Below, in pieces: positions 20,655 to 33,300 of a stretch of DNA of 64,000 bases. Where the stretch lies: NCBI RefSeq assembly GCF_001949145.1, contig NW_019091390.1, positions 390,710-454,709 of the forward strand. The letters run 5' to 3'. Made by a program: the position numbers and the translations under genes. Below the pieces are notes generated by a model, which was given only the letters and a program-made list of their open reading frames with translations, was not told where the DNA came from and searched no databases. The stretch is from Acanthaster planci. Lineage: Eukaryota > Echinodermata > Asteroidea > Valvatida > Acanthasteridae. Positions within the stretch are counted from its first letter, which is position 1, and the number at the start of each line of letters is the position of its first letter.

Positions 20655-23598
20655 GGATGGCAGCCTGTTGACTCCATCGTGGTTCTGTGATAGGAGGACT
20701 TTCTTCCAGCCCATTGTTTGATTGTTGGCTGTGGGCGTATGATTGAAAGCGGTGGTTGTTGAACAGGTTTCACATTCATGATGTCGTATTTTTTTTTGTG
20801 GTTGACTTTTGGGCAGATCAGCTTCATAGGAAGAAAGGTTCCCTTGGGGGAAACACCTGATGTAGTCATAGCAACGGTAAATAAAATGGTTTTTAGGTGG
20901 ATCGGTGTGGGAATGGAAGAAATGGTTTTGTGCACACACGGCTTAAAATGCCAGTGTTTCATTGAAATGCACACAAAAAGAAATACAAGTCGTAACTCTC
21001 AATGCACAAACCTAACCACTGAAATGTGGCTTTGAAAGTTGTCTTCACAAATCAAACAAAGGCCTGATCCAGCAAAAAGCAAAAAAAAAAAAACCAACTG
21101 TGGTTCCACATGCATATAGATGTACTGTACTTAAACTGGTTAAGTCAACTTCATGAAATGTATCATGTGTAGGCCTACTCCATTGCTTGCTTGATTTTCA
21201 ATTCTCCTGACAGAAATATATTGATGTGATACTCCATGCATATTGCCAAGAGCATCACTCCTAGAATTCACTGATAACCTACAAGGTATTTTATTCTCAG
21301 TCCACAAATTTAGGCCCCAAAAGTGGTGGGACAAACATAAGTACCAACTTTTGGTGGAATGGGATTACTTGAGAAAACACTGTCGTGGTTTCAAAGCCAT
21401 TTAAGCACGAATACCAGGGTGAAAACACCAACAAGATTTTGTTTAGGGACTCTGAACGTCACAACACGTTCAGATAATTTTTGTCCAACCACTTCTGTTT
21501 CTGACAAAAAGTGGTCTGAAAACCATGGAAGTTTGGCTGTCATTTCACGCTCTGATATCCCTGGAGGCTACATCATTGTTTGCTCCCCTGCCCCCCTCCC
21601 ACAAAGTTATTTTGAAATATTTATTTGGATACCATTCAGCTTTTTTTTTTTAGTGTGATTTGATGCATTGTCTTACATGGAAATGTACAACTGCAAAGCC
21701 ACAATATCCTCTCTCAGGTTTGACCTGATTTTCCTTTGATAGATTCGTAATTGATGCCTGTAGTTAAAAAAAAGATCAGTCTATTGCCCCTGCCAGCTTT
21801 GTTTCCCCCCCTCCCGTTTATTTATAGATGGGTGTTTGTTAAATTTGCAGTGTGTTTTGACTTCTGAGTTTTTCGTTGTAACAGAATTATAGAAATTAAA
21901 AAATTCGTAGAAGTCTTTCAGTTTTGGTTCCATGGCAGTGTTTGAACAGTGTTGAGATCGAGTAGATTCGCAGTTGAAATCCAAGAACCCTTTACAAAAA
22001 TCTGTTGGAAGTTTAAAGAGAAAAAGGAAAGAATCAATTTTAAAAGAAAGGCCAGCGATTTGTCCATGTTTTTCTCCAAAATGCATTTATCTCAGTGCCT
22101 TGTTACTTTTGTCTCTGTGATGCCTTGCCTTTGTGTATGAATTCCCTGCTTACATAATTACATTTATGCTTACAGTATCAAACACTCTACTCTCTGACGT
22201 CAGAAAGTTTGTGCTTGGCAAACCTGTTCTAATGCTGGCAACTTCATATACTGCAACAAAGTTGAAGTTAATTCATGGCCAGTGTAATTCATTACAATAC
22301 CCAAGTGTCCCAGAAGTCAGTAAGTTGTTGGCACCAATCACCCAGTCGGCAAGTCAGCTGCAATGAACTGAACTGCCCCAGTCCCATGACCCAATACCAG
22401 TCTCTGCCACCCGGGCATGCAGTAAATTGAAAGGGACGGATTAAGATCTTAAAACAGTTCACACACCGGTTTTCCCCGCACCATGCCGTAGAGCAGGCCT
22501 CTTTTATTCAACATCCAGCATTTGCGTTTCAACTGGCTGACCACACTATCAGAAATGTTTCGTGGCAATGAAAGTTTTGACCCCTTCCTAACGTACTTTC
22601 TGCCTGGCGACGTAGCTGTCTTTGAAGTATGTGCACCAAAAATGCCGTAAAAGCTGCTCAGGGTAGATAAAATGTGCCAAGTCGAGTATGGAGATATGCA
22701 AAATCAAGCATCGTCAACCCCCCCCTTGTATTTACTGAGTTTAAGAATAGCCTGGAGAGCACTGGTACACTGAATTGCACTGTCTAACTTTCTTACGGAG
22801 GCAGGAAACTAGCTACGGGAACCACAAACTACAACAGCTTTGGTCTACTGTTTTCAGTCATAAATGGTCTTGTTAACAAGTACATGTAGTGCACCTTTGG
22901 GCAATTTCCTTCCAAAAGAAAGATTGATGAGGAATCTTGTCCGGTCTGTGTGTGACCCCACCGTGTGGTGTCAAAATCGCTGAAATGAGGCGTACATGTT
23001 CATGGATACCTGCATGCCTACAGCGTTGGATCAACAGTCAGTTATGACGCACGTAGCAGTGTTTTGACCCGCCAAAATATCAAAAATATGTTTTATGGTC
23101 CACTAGACCTTAAAAGAACCGCTTGCCTTCCCTGGGGCTTGACTGTTGGGGGGGAGGTGCAGGGCCTACAGACTTCGGCACACCATAGTTCAAGGCTCGT
23201 CCAATTTTTTTTTCTGTGTACAAGGGACTTTTCACTAACAGAGTACCAGTATCTAAAGAAAGTTAAAGCCTCCACATAAGCAGTGGTTCAACGTTGGCGG
23301 AATCGATCACGACGTTCCTTTTCTCAGCTGACGTGTCCTATACCCCTCAATGGAATGTTTTTGTTATCCTGGTAATTACGCGCACCCGTAATTTCCTGGC
23401 TTCTGTCTGGTGTCTGGGACTACATTCATCGGACGCTCGCACCTCGGCCGCTCGGCTTCGATTATTTTTTTTGTTGTTGTTGAGGCTTGAATGTATGTGG
23501 GAATAGTTTGAAGAGTCATCTAATATGGATCGTTGCAAAAGTACACGTGTCTTGAGCTGTTTGTTTGGAGAAGTGGGAGGAGGGGGAGAAAGTGAAAG

Positions 23599-23690
23599 CT
23601 GTTTAACCCTAAAAGAGCTGGGGGGTTAGAATCCCCCCCTCCCCTTGCTGTGAGAGGAGCCAAAATAACCCGGCTCGTTGAGGGTTAAAC
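23599..23690. repeat. Short inverted-repeat element (GTTTAACCCT ends)
   Basis: GTTTAACCCT at the left and AGGGTTAAAC at the right are perfect inverted 10-mers about 90 bp apart. Partly complementary inner stretches (gagctgggg, ccccctcccc, cccggctc) lie between them. It is probably a tiny MITE or stem-loop. Confidence 0.7.
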
Positions 23691-23921
23691 TAGCATCCAC
23701 CTTACCAAACTGCATCGGGTGCTGTTCAGGACTTCACTGCTCCTTGTCCAGTTGAGCTGATATGCGTAGTGACATCGGTTTCCTGCGTTTTGTATTAAAC
23801 AGACTTTAGAATTTGTTAATTGCAAATTTTAGCCCCGCATTTGTACATAAACTTCTTCGCAGATGTTACTGTGTGGAAATGCGAAAATGCAGATTTTTGT
23901 TTTTGTTACTTTAACCTTCAG

Positions 23922-24342
23922 GAGGATTAAGAATTCAAGATGAATGGTATGTCACCACTCGATGGCCACAGCAGTGACAGCCAGCTGAATAGTGGTGTCA
24001 ACACGCCCGTCAACGCCACCATGCTGAACAACCGCGCCATCCCACCCATCCGGGTGCTGAGCGGCACGCCTTGCCCGCCCTCCAACGCCAACACGCCAGT
24101 GCCCAGCAATCACGTCAATTTCATCAAGCAGGAGTCCGTCCACAGCGGGGCTGGGGGTCACGGCCAGGGTGTTCAACTCCCGTCCCTGTCCACTTTCGGA
24201 CAGGCACTGACCAACGGGAAGACGCCGGAGAAGGGCATGGCCAACGGGCCGGGTGACGGGGGCATCAAATCGGAGGCCGATTACGCAGTCAATTTTGACT
24301 CGTCAGAATTCATAGCACAGGAGGACTATTCCAAGAACAAAG
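23922..24342 (+). CDS. GLIS3: GLIS coding exon 1 (start ATG at 23940)
   Basis: The acceptor is ACCTTCAG (to 23921) and the donor CAAAG|GTATGA. An in-frame TAA at 23928-23930 sits just upstream of the ATG, so translation cannot start earlier in this exon. The peptide begins [19 protein letters not shown], ends EEDYSKNK-like (QEDYSKNK) and contains IKQE (62-65) and IKSE (109-112). It ends in phase 1 after residue 134. Codon use is GC-rich compared with the flanks. Confidence 0.9.
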
Positions 24343-27300
24343 GTATGAATCCCATTCAAAAACTAACAGATTTTCTCTCTTGGGGTGGGAGCTGTTTCAG
24401 TGGATTGATGTTGTAATGTGTGTAGTCTAGTTAATCTGTGTGTAGAGCATATGGCGTGCATGTTTTGACCTGTGCCAAAAAGATACTATTAAGGTGGCCA
24501 TGGATTTGTATAATTCTTTTTATAGAAAAAGGTACAGGTTAGGTACAGGGTCATGAAAGACCTTAAAATACATGAATACCCAGAATGAGCTCACCAAATT
24601 GATTGATTTTTTTTTTTCGCTTTGGGAATTTTGTGTAGACCAAAGGATATTAGGAATCGACAAAAAGGCTTGTCTCTTTTAATCAGTGGGGGACTTTGAG
24701 ATGCTTGGTGGCGGCACACAAGCTGGTTCTTGTAGCCAGTTCTGGGTGGACGTTTGTAGTTCTGAGCATGGGCACAGCTGTGGAGAAGGACCATTTTGTC
24801 CGTTGCCACCCAGCATCTCAAATTCTATCAATTTGGAAATTCTTTCTGTATGTTGAACAGTCCCCGGTAAAAGACACTGTCGAAACCAGAATGCATACTG
24901 CAAAGAAAAAGAAACTTTTTTTTCTCAACTCGACCCAACATGGTTGTAGCAGAAATTATGCTGAGTCACCCCCAACAGTGAGGAACAGGTTAGCCTTATT
25001 CAGCTAGCTCAGTCTTGCCAACTGACTCCACTGGTGGGGGGAGGGGATTGGAGGACGGTGGTCAAGTGGCCCTCTCCCACTTTTTTGACTGGGGCAATCC
25101 CCCCCCCACTTTTTTTCTGGTCCTATAATAGGGTGGGGCTCAATGGATCGGCCTATTAGTGACTGATGCCTGATGATATCACAACTGGTGCCCCTCCCCC
25201 CTTTGAAAATCGTTCCGTCCCCATTGATTGACTCCTGAGTACTGTAGGGAGTGTCAGGTGGCAATGCACCTGATCTTTTGCTGTCCCCAAATCCAACCAT
25301 CCTTGAACATTGAATGTCCCCTCCCCATTGTCTTGTCTGTGTTAAGTGATATTTACATGTGGAAAAGTCAGCCTTTGTAAAGATGTCAATAGTGTACTGT
25401 ACTTTATATATCAAAAGGTGAACCGAATCGTGATCGTGGTGCAATAGCAGTTTTCAATGACAAATCCTGGTGTTTTTTAATGCAAAGACCACTTTTAAAA
25501 TGGCATTTCCAAACAATTCTCAAATTTTGTTTGATGAATTGTCCAAGAGAAAAAATGTGGCTCAGAACCATTACTTGATACTCAGCAGAGGAGCCATGAT
25601 TTTCGGTATTGCCACTGCGACTGAGTGGAAGAAAATGTACAAATTTTGTCCCATTAGAAATATACGCATGTACATGTAAATATCACCATTATTCTGAGCT
25701 GTGAGATCAGGCATGGGGCTATGGTACTTTTTTCAGCACAAGAGATCTCATGTGGGTGTGAGAATGTGAGAATATAAACCTGAAATGCTTGTGTCTCAAT
25801 GCTCAATGCCTGAGAATTGGCGGCCCTGAATCAGTTGCATATTATGTGACCAGATACTCCTAACCTACATTAGAAATTGCTTAGTAACAGTGAAAACAGA
25901 AAGCTTTGGAATGTGCTCATTTAGGGATTTCAAAAGAGTAAACAGCACGTAGGCCTGTAACATGCATTTCAGTATTTGTTAATGGTACATGATGATTGTA
26001 TGCTGTTATTCATCATCAACAACTTAGACATACAAACAGCTGCAATTTTATGACTGTTTTTTTTTTTTTTTGGAAAGTGGCTGTTTAATGTTATGGGAAA
26101 GGCGCGATTGAATATGTTTGTCATGTTGGCAATTTTTCTGTTTCTTTTTCTTTTCTTTTTTTTTAGTTACAAATTTTGGGATGGGTTCCTGTTTATGGAT
26201 ACGTGGGTACCTTTTAACGTAACCACTGGTGCAGCATGATTGCTGTCGGTTGTCAGCATAAGTCAGACATCAGCAGTGTGTCATGTTTGACCAGCCATGC
26301 AAGGAAAATTAACTTTCCACAAAGGAATGTTTAGGCCTAGAATGTTATGTTTCCAACGGGGCACAGAAAAAGTCTGCTGGGCAGGCAGCTTCCAGGGTCT
26401 CAGCAGTGAACTTTTTTCTGACACACCCATTCTGTGCAAATTCACGCTCCTGCTTTTGTTAATGAAAGCCACAGTACACGTATTTTGAATCACTTTGTAT
26501 TGACAAGTGTCCTTCAAATACTTTTGAAAATTTAAAATTGCGCATGCATTGCCAGGCAGCAGTTTTTGCTGTGATGTACCAGTAAATCTGGGAAGACACT
26601 TTTCGTTTGAGGAGCTTTTCTCTTAAACTTGTGGAACCAATATTTGTCCATTGAAAACTTTTCTGAGAAAGTGTGACTTACTGGTTTATTTCCATGCACT
26701 TTCATGATAACGAATCACCAAAGGAAAAGAAATTTAGGCTAGCAAAGTATGGAAAGGCATTTCTTGCTACATCACTCATGAGTAAGGAAATATAAATTAG
26801 GATAAAAATTTTAAAAAGGCTCCGTAAGTACATGTATGTGCCCTGGAAAATAAAATGAAGTAAGTAAATTAAAGTAAATAAGAAGGAACCGTTGTTGACT
26901 TGAGGTTTCAATGGCATCTGTCAGCCACCTTTTCTTGTATACTATAGCAGAGCTCTATTAGTATTACAAATAAGAAGGAACCGTTGTTGACTTGAGGTTT
27001 GCGTGGCATCTATGAGCCACCTTTTCTTGTATACTTTAGCAGAACTCTATTAGTATTACAAATAAGAAGGAACTGTTGTTGACTTGAGGTTTGCATGGCA
27101 TCTATCAGCCACCTTTTCTTGTAAACTATAGCAGAACTCTATAAGTATTACAAATAAGAAGGAACCGTTGTTGACTTCAAGTTTGCATGGCATCTGTCAG
27201 CTAAATTTTCTTGTATACGAAAGCAGAACTCTATTAGTATTACAAATATTATTTTTTTTTGCTGCTTGTATTGAGCCTACCTGTTGTTAAGCTGAAACTG

Positions 27301-30300
27301 ATGTCATTATCACTGAAGCAAATGATGTACACCTGCATGTACCACATGATAATTTTTTGTGGATCCTTATATTTGATAATAGTGGCATTCTCATATTTTG
27401 AACCTGCTGCATGTAAAGAACGAGTGGATAATTCCTGCCATTTGACTGTAAGTTTTCATCGGGCATTGACCGAAGAATGAAAAGGTCATAAAAAGTTAAA
27501 ATCCACCCTTCCGGCTCAAGAAAGGAACCAATAGCTATAAGATGATGTGATCATCGGTCAGGTACATGTACAATATGCGTTTGATTCTAATGTTTTGGAG
27601 GGAGATTATCCAGCGAATCCAAGTTGCTTTCAAAATAAGTTGAACAATGATTTGCCAGCCAGCCACAGTGGGCCATCAGGCAAAGAGGGGTGAGCAGTGA
27701 TGCAGCCTTAGCAGGGGAAATTGTATTGTTGGCAAAGCCTTACTTAAATCATGTTGAATCAGTCTTGGACACCTGACATAATTTATACCCATGCACCTGC
27801 AAATCAGTGTTCATTGAGAGCCCCCCTCAACAAAAGGAAGGGGGAGAGAGATTTCAACTGCCTAGGATTAGTTACGCTAGGTTAGAAGGGATTTCACCTT
27901 AATCTGGGCCTCTAAGAGTGGAGAGATTAGATATGATCGGGTCATCCTTTATCCCCAAACTTCTAGAAAATAGAAACAGAGTTTATGGAAAATGTTGGAT
28001 AGACCCGAAGGGCCATGCTTTTTTGTACTTTTGTAGTCCTGTGTGATTGGATTGTTCCCTTGTCACTTGGAGTTCCTCATTCGTGACAATTTACGGCCAT
28101 TTCTTCTGGAAGCACTGTCCATTGTTGCGAAGCAAGATAAATTGTACAGCAATCAGTTCACTAACTGTTCAAGAAATTGCACCTTATCTTCCAAAGAAAA
28201 GCATAACCGCTGTTATCAAGAATTTTGGGTTGCTTGTGAGTGGATCGCTTGTGTAAAGCTTGAATACGCTTGTGCAGTTTTTTCTGTGGCATTCAAGTTT
28301 GATTATAAATTGAAACTACCGGTAGAGTGCCAATTGTTGAAAGGTACCAATATGCAGAATTGTCTTTCTGGCACGCAAAGGAATACGTGTTTGAAATTGA
28401 AATGATCGCAGTGTTCAACGTGGTGCTGCAAACCGCCAGCACTACAGTTGGCGACGCTAACACAAGGGACCGTACACGCTCTGTGCACTTTTTTTGGCGT
28501 TGGGTTGCCTCACTTATCGGTCTCGACACTTTTCAGCGCTAAGTCTGACCCTCCTTAACGCAAAGGTGGCAACCCTCGACATTGTGGAGCATCACATCAC
28601 GTGCGGAGTTCACCCCTGTTCCACCTTACTTTATCCTGTCGGGTGCCTTCAGCAAACGAGTGTATGACTCCAGACTCCATGGGCCCCGTCTCTTCCTCCT
28701 TCAACCGTAGATCCACTCCCAGTGGTTTTTTTCTGTGGTGTAGCCAACATTTCTCCGACTCTGTAGAGGGGCAAAGAATGTGACGAGGGGACTCCGGGGA
28801 CTGCTGCAGTGGAAGTCTTTTATATTGGGAAGGGGGGGGGATAGAGGGAGGGGTGGGGACAACATTGTACATTACTCCACTCATGCCATCAGCCCTTACA
28901 GAACAGAGCTGTAAGTTGCACTGAAGAAAAGTTAACAGTGCTTTGCCTGAGGGGACATTCCAAATGCGTTGGACTATTTATTCCCTAAGAAATTCCACAA
29001 ACATACATGCCACTGTGAAGAAAATATGCAGGGAAACTCTATCACCAAATCTTGGACAGGCACATTCCACCCCCCTCTCCCCCTCCCCCCCCAAAAAAAA
29101 CCCCTGTTCAGAGCAAGTGAACTCTGAGTAAATTTTTGTGGCTGGGGCCCAAAAAAGTGCTGTCCATGTATATAAAGCAAAATTTAGTTGGTATTCCAAG
29201 CATTTTGCATACCTGAAGCTTACAATTTCCACCACTGTTGGCCTTAGGCCTACTGTTGGTAGGGCTTTGGAAGAAGTGGGCCGTTTGGCTTTTCTTTTCT
29301 GCAAAATATTTGAAATGCAAATTTTGGGGCAAAGTTGGTGCTGATTGCTTTCCTCTCCAAAGCCACCCTTTGAAACTGATGACAGTTTGGTTTGAAACTA
29401 CCCTAGGTACATGTATGGTACATGTAGTTTTTTTCCTGCTCCTCCGTTTCCCAACCTGTAAAGTGCAGCCACTTTGAAGAAAGAGCTGAACTTGACATTC
29501 CGTAGTCTGTCACCGAACAATTTATCACAGATGGTAAATTGTTTTCATAATTCTGTCTAATAGGGAACAGCTGTGGATGCGATAAATCACTGCCAACAAT
29601 GTGATATCCAGGCATCACTTTTTTCCCCCTTTCATTTCTCTCCTCTTTAATTCAACCTCTGTCTCGGAAATGTTAGACGTGCCTCTGCAGTCATGTGCAC
29701 GAATGCATGCGCTGTATTCCCCTCTGGCACATTCCACGTCTTTGGACAGTTACCATTGGTAATCACCCCAAAATATTCTAGTCATCACGCCACTGGACAT
29801 GAGCAACATTGAGGATCATGTTCGCCAAGTGGCCTACAACTAGCATCGTTAAAATTTTGGCATGTGGTAGATGTTTGTATTTTAAGGGTTCATGCACTTG
29901 TGTTGTTTGATAAAAAAAAAAGTCAGTGATCGAACTAAAGCATCTTTGCTCAGTTTGTTCAGAAGTTGTCTTTAATTTAACCCTTTAGTACGGTGTCCAT
30001 GGTGTACGTGAATTTATACACCAACAACTGAATCATTTTGAGGCCACACGAGACACCTTTTGTAGTTAGCACATTTTAGAATACTGTATATTTTGTTCCG
30101 CATGTCATACAGTCGGTTTATAGCCCTAGATTCAGAGCTGAGTCAAGTCTTATAAAACCCCCCTTGCATCGGGCATGAAGTTTGTTGCACTTATGTGGAA
30201 ATGCATCAGAGTCAGCCTGCTATTATCCCTTTGGCCGTCACTTAGAAAAGAGACAGAAGTGATAAGCAAACCTATACAGGTACGAGCAACCAAAACAATA

Positions 30301-33300
30301 GGCATGTACTTTTTGCTGAGCCAGTGAATATTCAGGGTACACTGTATATATTCTGGGGTTTCCTCAATTTGGCTGTGTGCTGAGTAGGGAGAAACTGGGA
30401 GATAAAGGAAGGGTAGAAAAATGGTTTGCAGCCTCAGAACTGTTGATGTGTTCTGGTACATTCCTTGCTGGTTGACCGATTGAATGAGGGTACATGTACA
30501 TGTATGTGCCATGTCTGTCCTGACAGGTAGCATGGCAAATACACAAGTAGTACTCTTATCTCGAGTTCGGGTAAGACTTCCATCTGTACTCTCTCACCCC
30601 TCAGATTCTTGAAAGCTGACAAACAGACAAGGTCAAGATTCCCCTTTACAATATGGCTGAAATGGTAAACATCTGTCTGCTGGGTCACTGACCCCAAGAA
30701 TAGTGGGCTCTCTCCCTACCTGCCAATGGGATGTGGCATTTTCGGAGGTTGATGAGTCACAGACCGTTTGGGAAACATCTGATAAGTTTTTATGGCATCT
30801 TGGTACCTTTCGAAATTTGGAAAATGTGAAGAGCTCTTGGAAGATCAAATCCAACAGAAGTTCTTTTGTAGGGAAGACCACTGGTCTAAGGATTTGTACT
30901 ATGGCAGTGACTTTAAGGCAGGGATGGTGGGGAAGGAAGTCTAAGGATGAATAATGTAATGTTGTTTAACAATAAAGAGGTAAACATGCATTTTAAAAAG
31001 TTTAATCAAAAGTATTTTATGCCGCTGTGATTACATGTACATGTACATGTACATGTCTACATGTACAGTACATTATGTTGTTTTTTTTAATACAAAGTGT
31101 CAGTGGCTAACCCATGGCAGAAGAAGCCTCTGATCGTTACAAAGTTTTTTATTTAAATGATCTATGGTATGAATACCAGTCATGTAAAACAGGTAAAGGT
31201 AACTCATAAAGCATTTACATACATAATTGTAATGATTTCCAATGATTTATAATAATGCCAAGATGGGCATACTAATGAGAGTTACTGTTCCCTGTAAATG
31301 CAGTTCTCTAAATAATTGTTAGCCCCCGGCCCCCACCAGAAAAGCTGCCTTTATTATCACATGACCTTGTTGTGGTGCTTTTGTAATTTTTGAAAAATCC
31401 TTCGAATGCAGTCAACATCTTGGGCAAGGAAAATAAGGGCTTGATGTGTTTTGGCCAAATCTCGTTAGTCACATCCTTGTGTGGATTCCCAAACCATCAA
31501 ATTCCGTTCTTGGGGCCTGCTTAATGAGAGAGCTGGAGTCTTCATTGTCCCCTGTGGCAAAAAGAATTGCCTGGTTGTCTTTGATGCATAATGAGCAAAT
31601 AGTTTGACACGAGAGATATGATAGCCAGTCTTTATGTGCCTTGCATTGTGCGCCCTTGTTTGATTTCTGGCGAAGTACATTGTAATTAAGACGTGTGGCA
31701 TTGGGCAAATTTACAAAGACAGCAGTAGCGGGCAGTAGTGGTTTAATGAGTAAGACGAAGAGAAAGGCGAGTTGCATGTGTAACCCGCTGGAGAAGGTTC
31801 GAGGTGTGCGTATTCGTAAGTAAAAACTGACAGTCTCAATTATTTTTTATCATTATGAGATTTTTCTGCACTTTTTGCCTTTAATGTCTTTGTGTTTTTG
31901 TTTTTCTTTTTTGAAATTTGGATTACGCTGCTGGATCTAATAACATCCAACACCAGCAAAATCCTGATGATTGTATCTGTCAACAGGGAAATGCTATTGA
32001 TCACATTTAGTCAGATTCAGCAGACATGAAACTTGACTGTCTTGTCATAAACCGTAACTCCAAGGGGTAAACTATCCGCCCAGAGCTGAAGTGAACCCTC
32101 ACCAGTGAAAGAGAGACCGATGGTACTAAGTTTTCCTTCCGCATTCTTTCATGCATTTGGCTTGCACGCGAAGACCAATCCAGACTAAATTCATTGCGCG
32201 TACTCAGCGTGCTCTGCGTCAAATGCGCATAAACCTGAGCACCTGTGCAGTGAATGCGTACCAAATGACTGTCAATTTCATTTCAAAACACGCCCTCTTC
32301 TGTTCCTGCTTGGCGTGGATAGGATGCAGTGAATAGTGTTCACGTACATGCATTGTGTGAATTTAAATGCCTGGTGTGTACTGTTTAAGTCAAGTAGTTT
32401 TTGGGTTTTTTTTTAGTTCTAAACATTGCCTGGCACAATCTTGGGAGAAAAAATATTGACATGGATTTGCCTCTCAGGAATGAAGTGCAGGCGGAAATCT
32501 GTTTTGCTTGGATAACTCTATAAATGACTGCATTTACCCGAAGAATGCAAACATCATTTCACCTCTCCAGACATCATTTCACACTTTCTGATTTTGTTTG
32601 CTGTCGGCAATTCTTCAGAATTCAAGAAAATGTGGCGTTATTAACACTGTTGTCGGCATCCCCCTTTGTAGTTGCTCAGGAAAAAAGTGCTGTCTGTTTA
32701 TCTGCCCACAAATGACCATTACCACGACTCTCTGTAGAATAACTTCCAGTCTCGTCCAAATACCGCTTGGTTTTGTTTGAATTTCATTGGTTCCACTCGT
32801 GCTATTTACTATAGGTATTGCAGGTTATAGCCTAGTTCCAGTTTTGTCAGAAAAGAATAGTTTGCACTCCCACTCGGTTTGGTGACCACTATGAAAGGAT
32901 TTACTAGGCCACAAATTACATATAAAGGTCTTTTCAATCGGAAGATTGATTTACACATTTAATGGAGGGAAAGCAGAAATTGTGAGTACGTGACATTTGC
33001 CATGTTGGAAAACAGGAAGGTGTTTTCTGTTGCTTTGCCTGTTGTCTGATGTAAAGTCTTTGTTCAAATTCTCCAGATTTCTGAATTTTTTTTGGGGGGG
33101 GAGTAGGTGGATGGGTTGCAAGGGCTCTCTTGAAATGAATGCTGCTTCTGGTTTCTCTCTTAATTAGAGTGATAGATTCTCCCACTTACGCGGCTGGATC
33201 CATTTGTTGTAGTCTTGGTGCCGAAGTTTGGATTGAAAGACTACTTTTGTGAATGTTGAAGGGATCAAGAAACAAACTATATAAGGAAACTGACAGGGTA

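Larger units (their letters stand above)
19918..23921. other. Putative first intron of the GLIS gene
   Basis: This 4.0-kb stretch contains a tRNA-derived SINE (20330-20654) and a short hairpin (23599-23689). The remainder is AT-rich with no recognised exon. Confidence 0.5.

Noticed and set aside
20543-20974. 143-codon minus-strand ORF
   Set aside because: Overlaps the tRNA-derived SINE and shows no known domain.
26879-27246. CRISPR-like array
   Set aside because: The repeats are contiguous 92-bp units with no variable spacers, in an animal genome.
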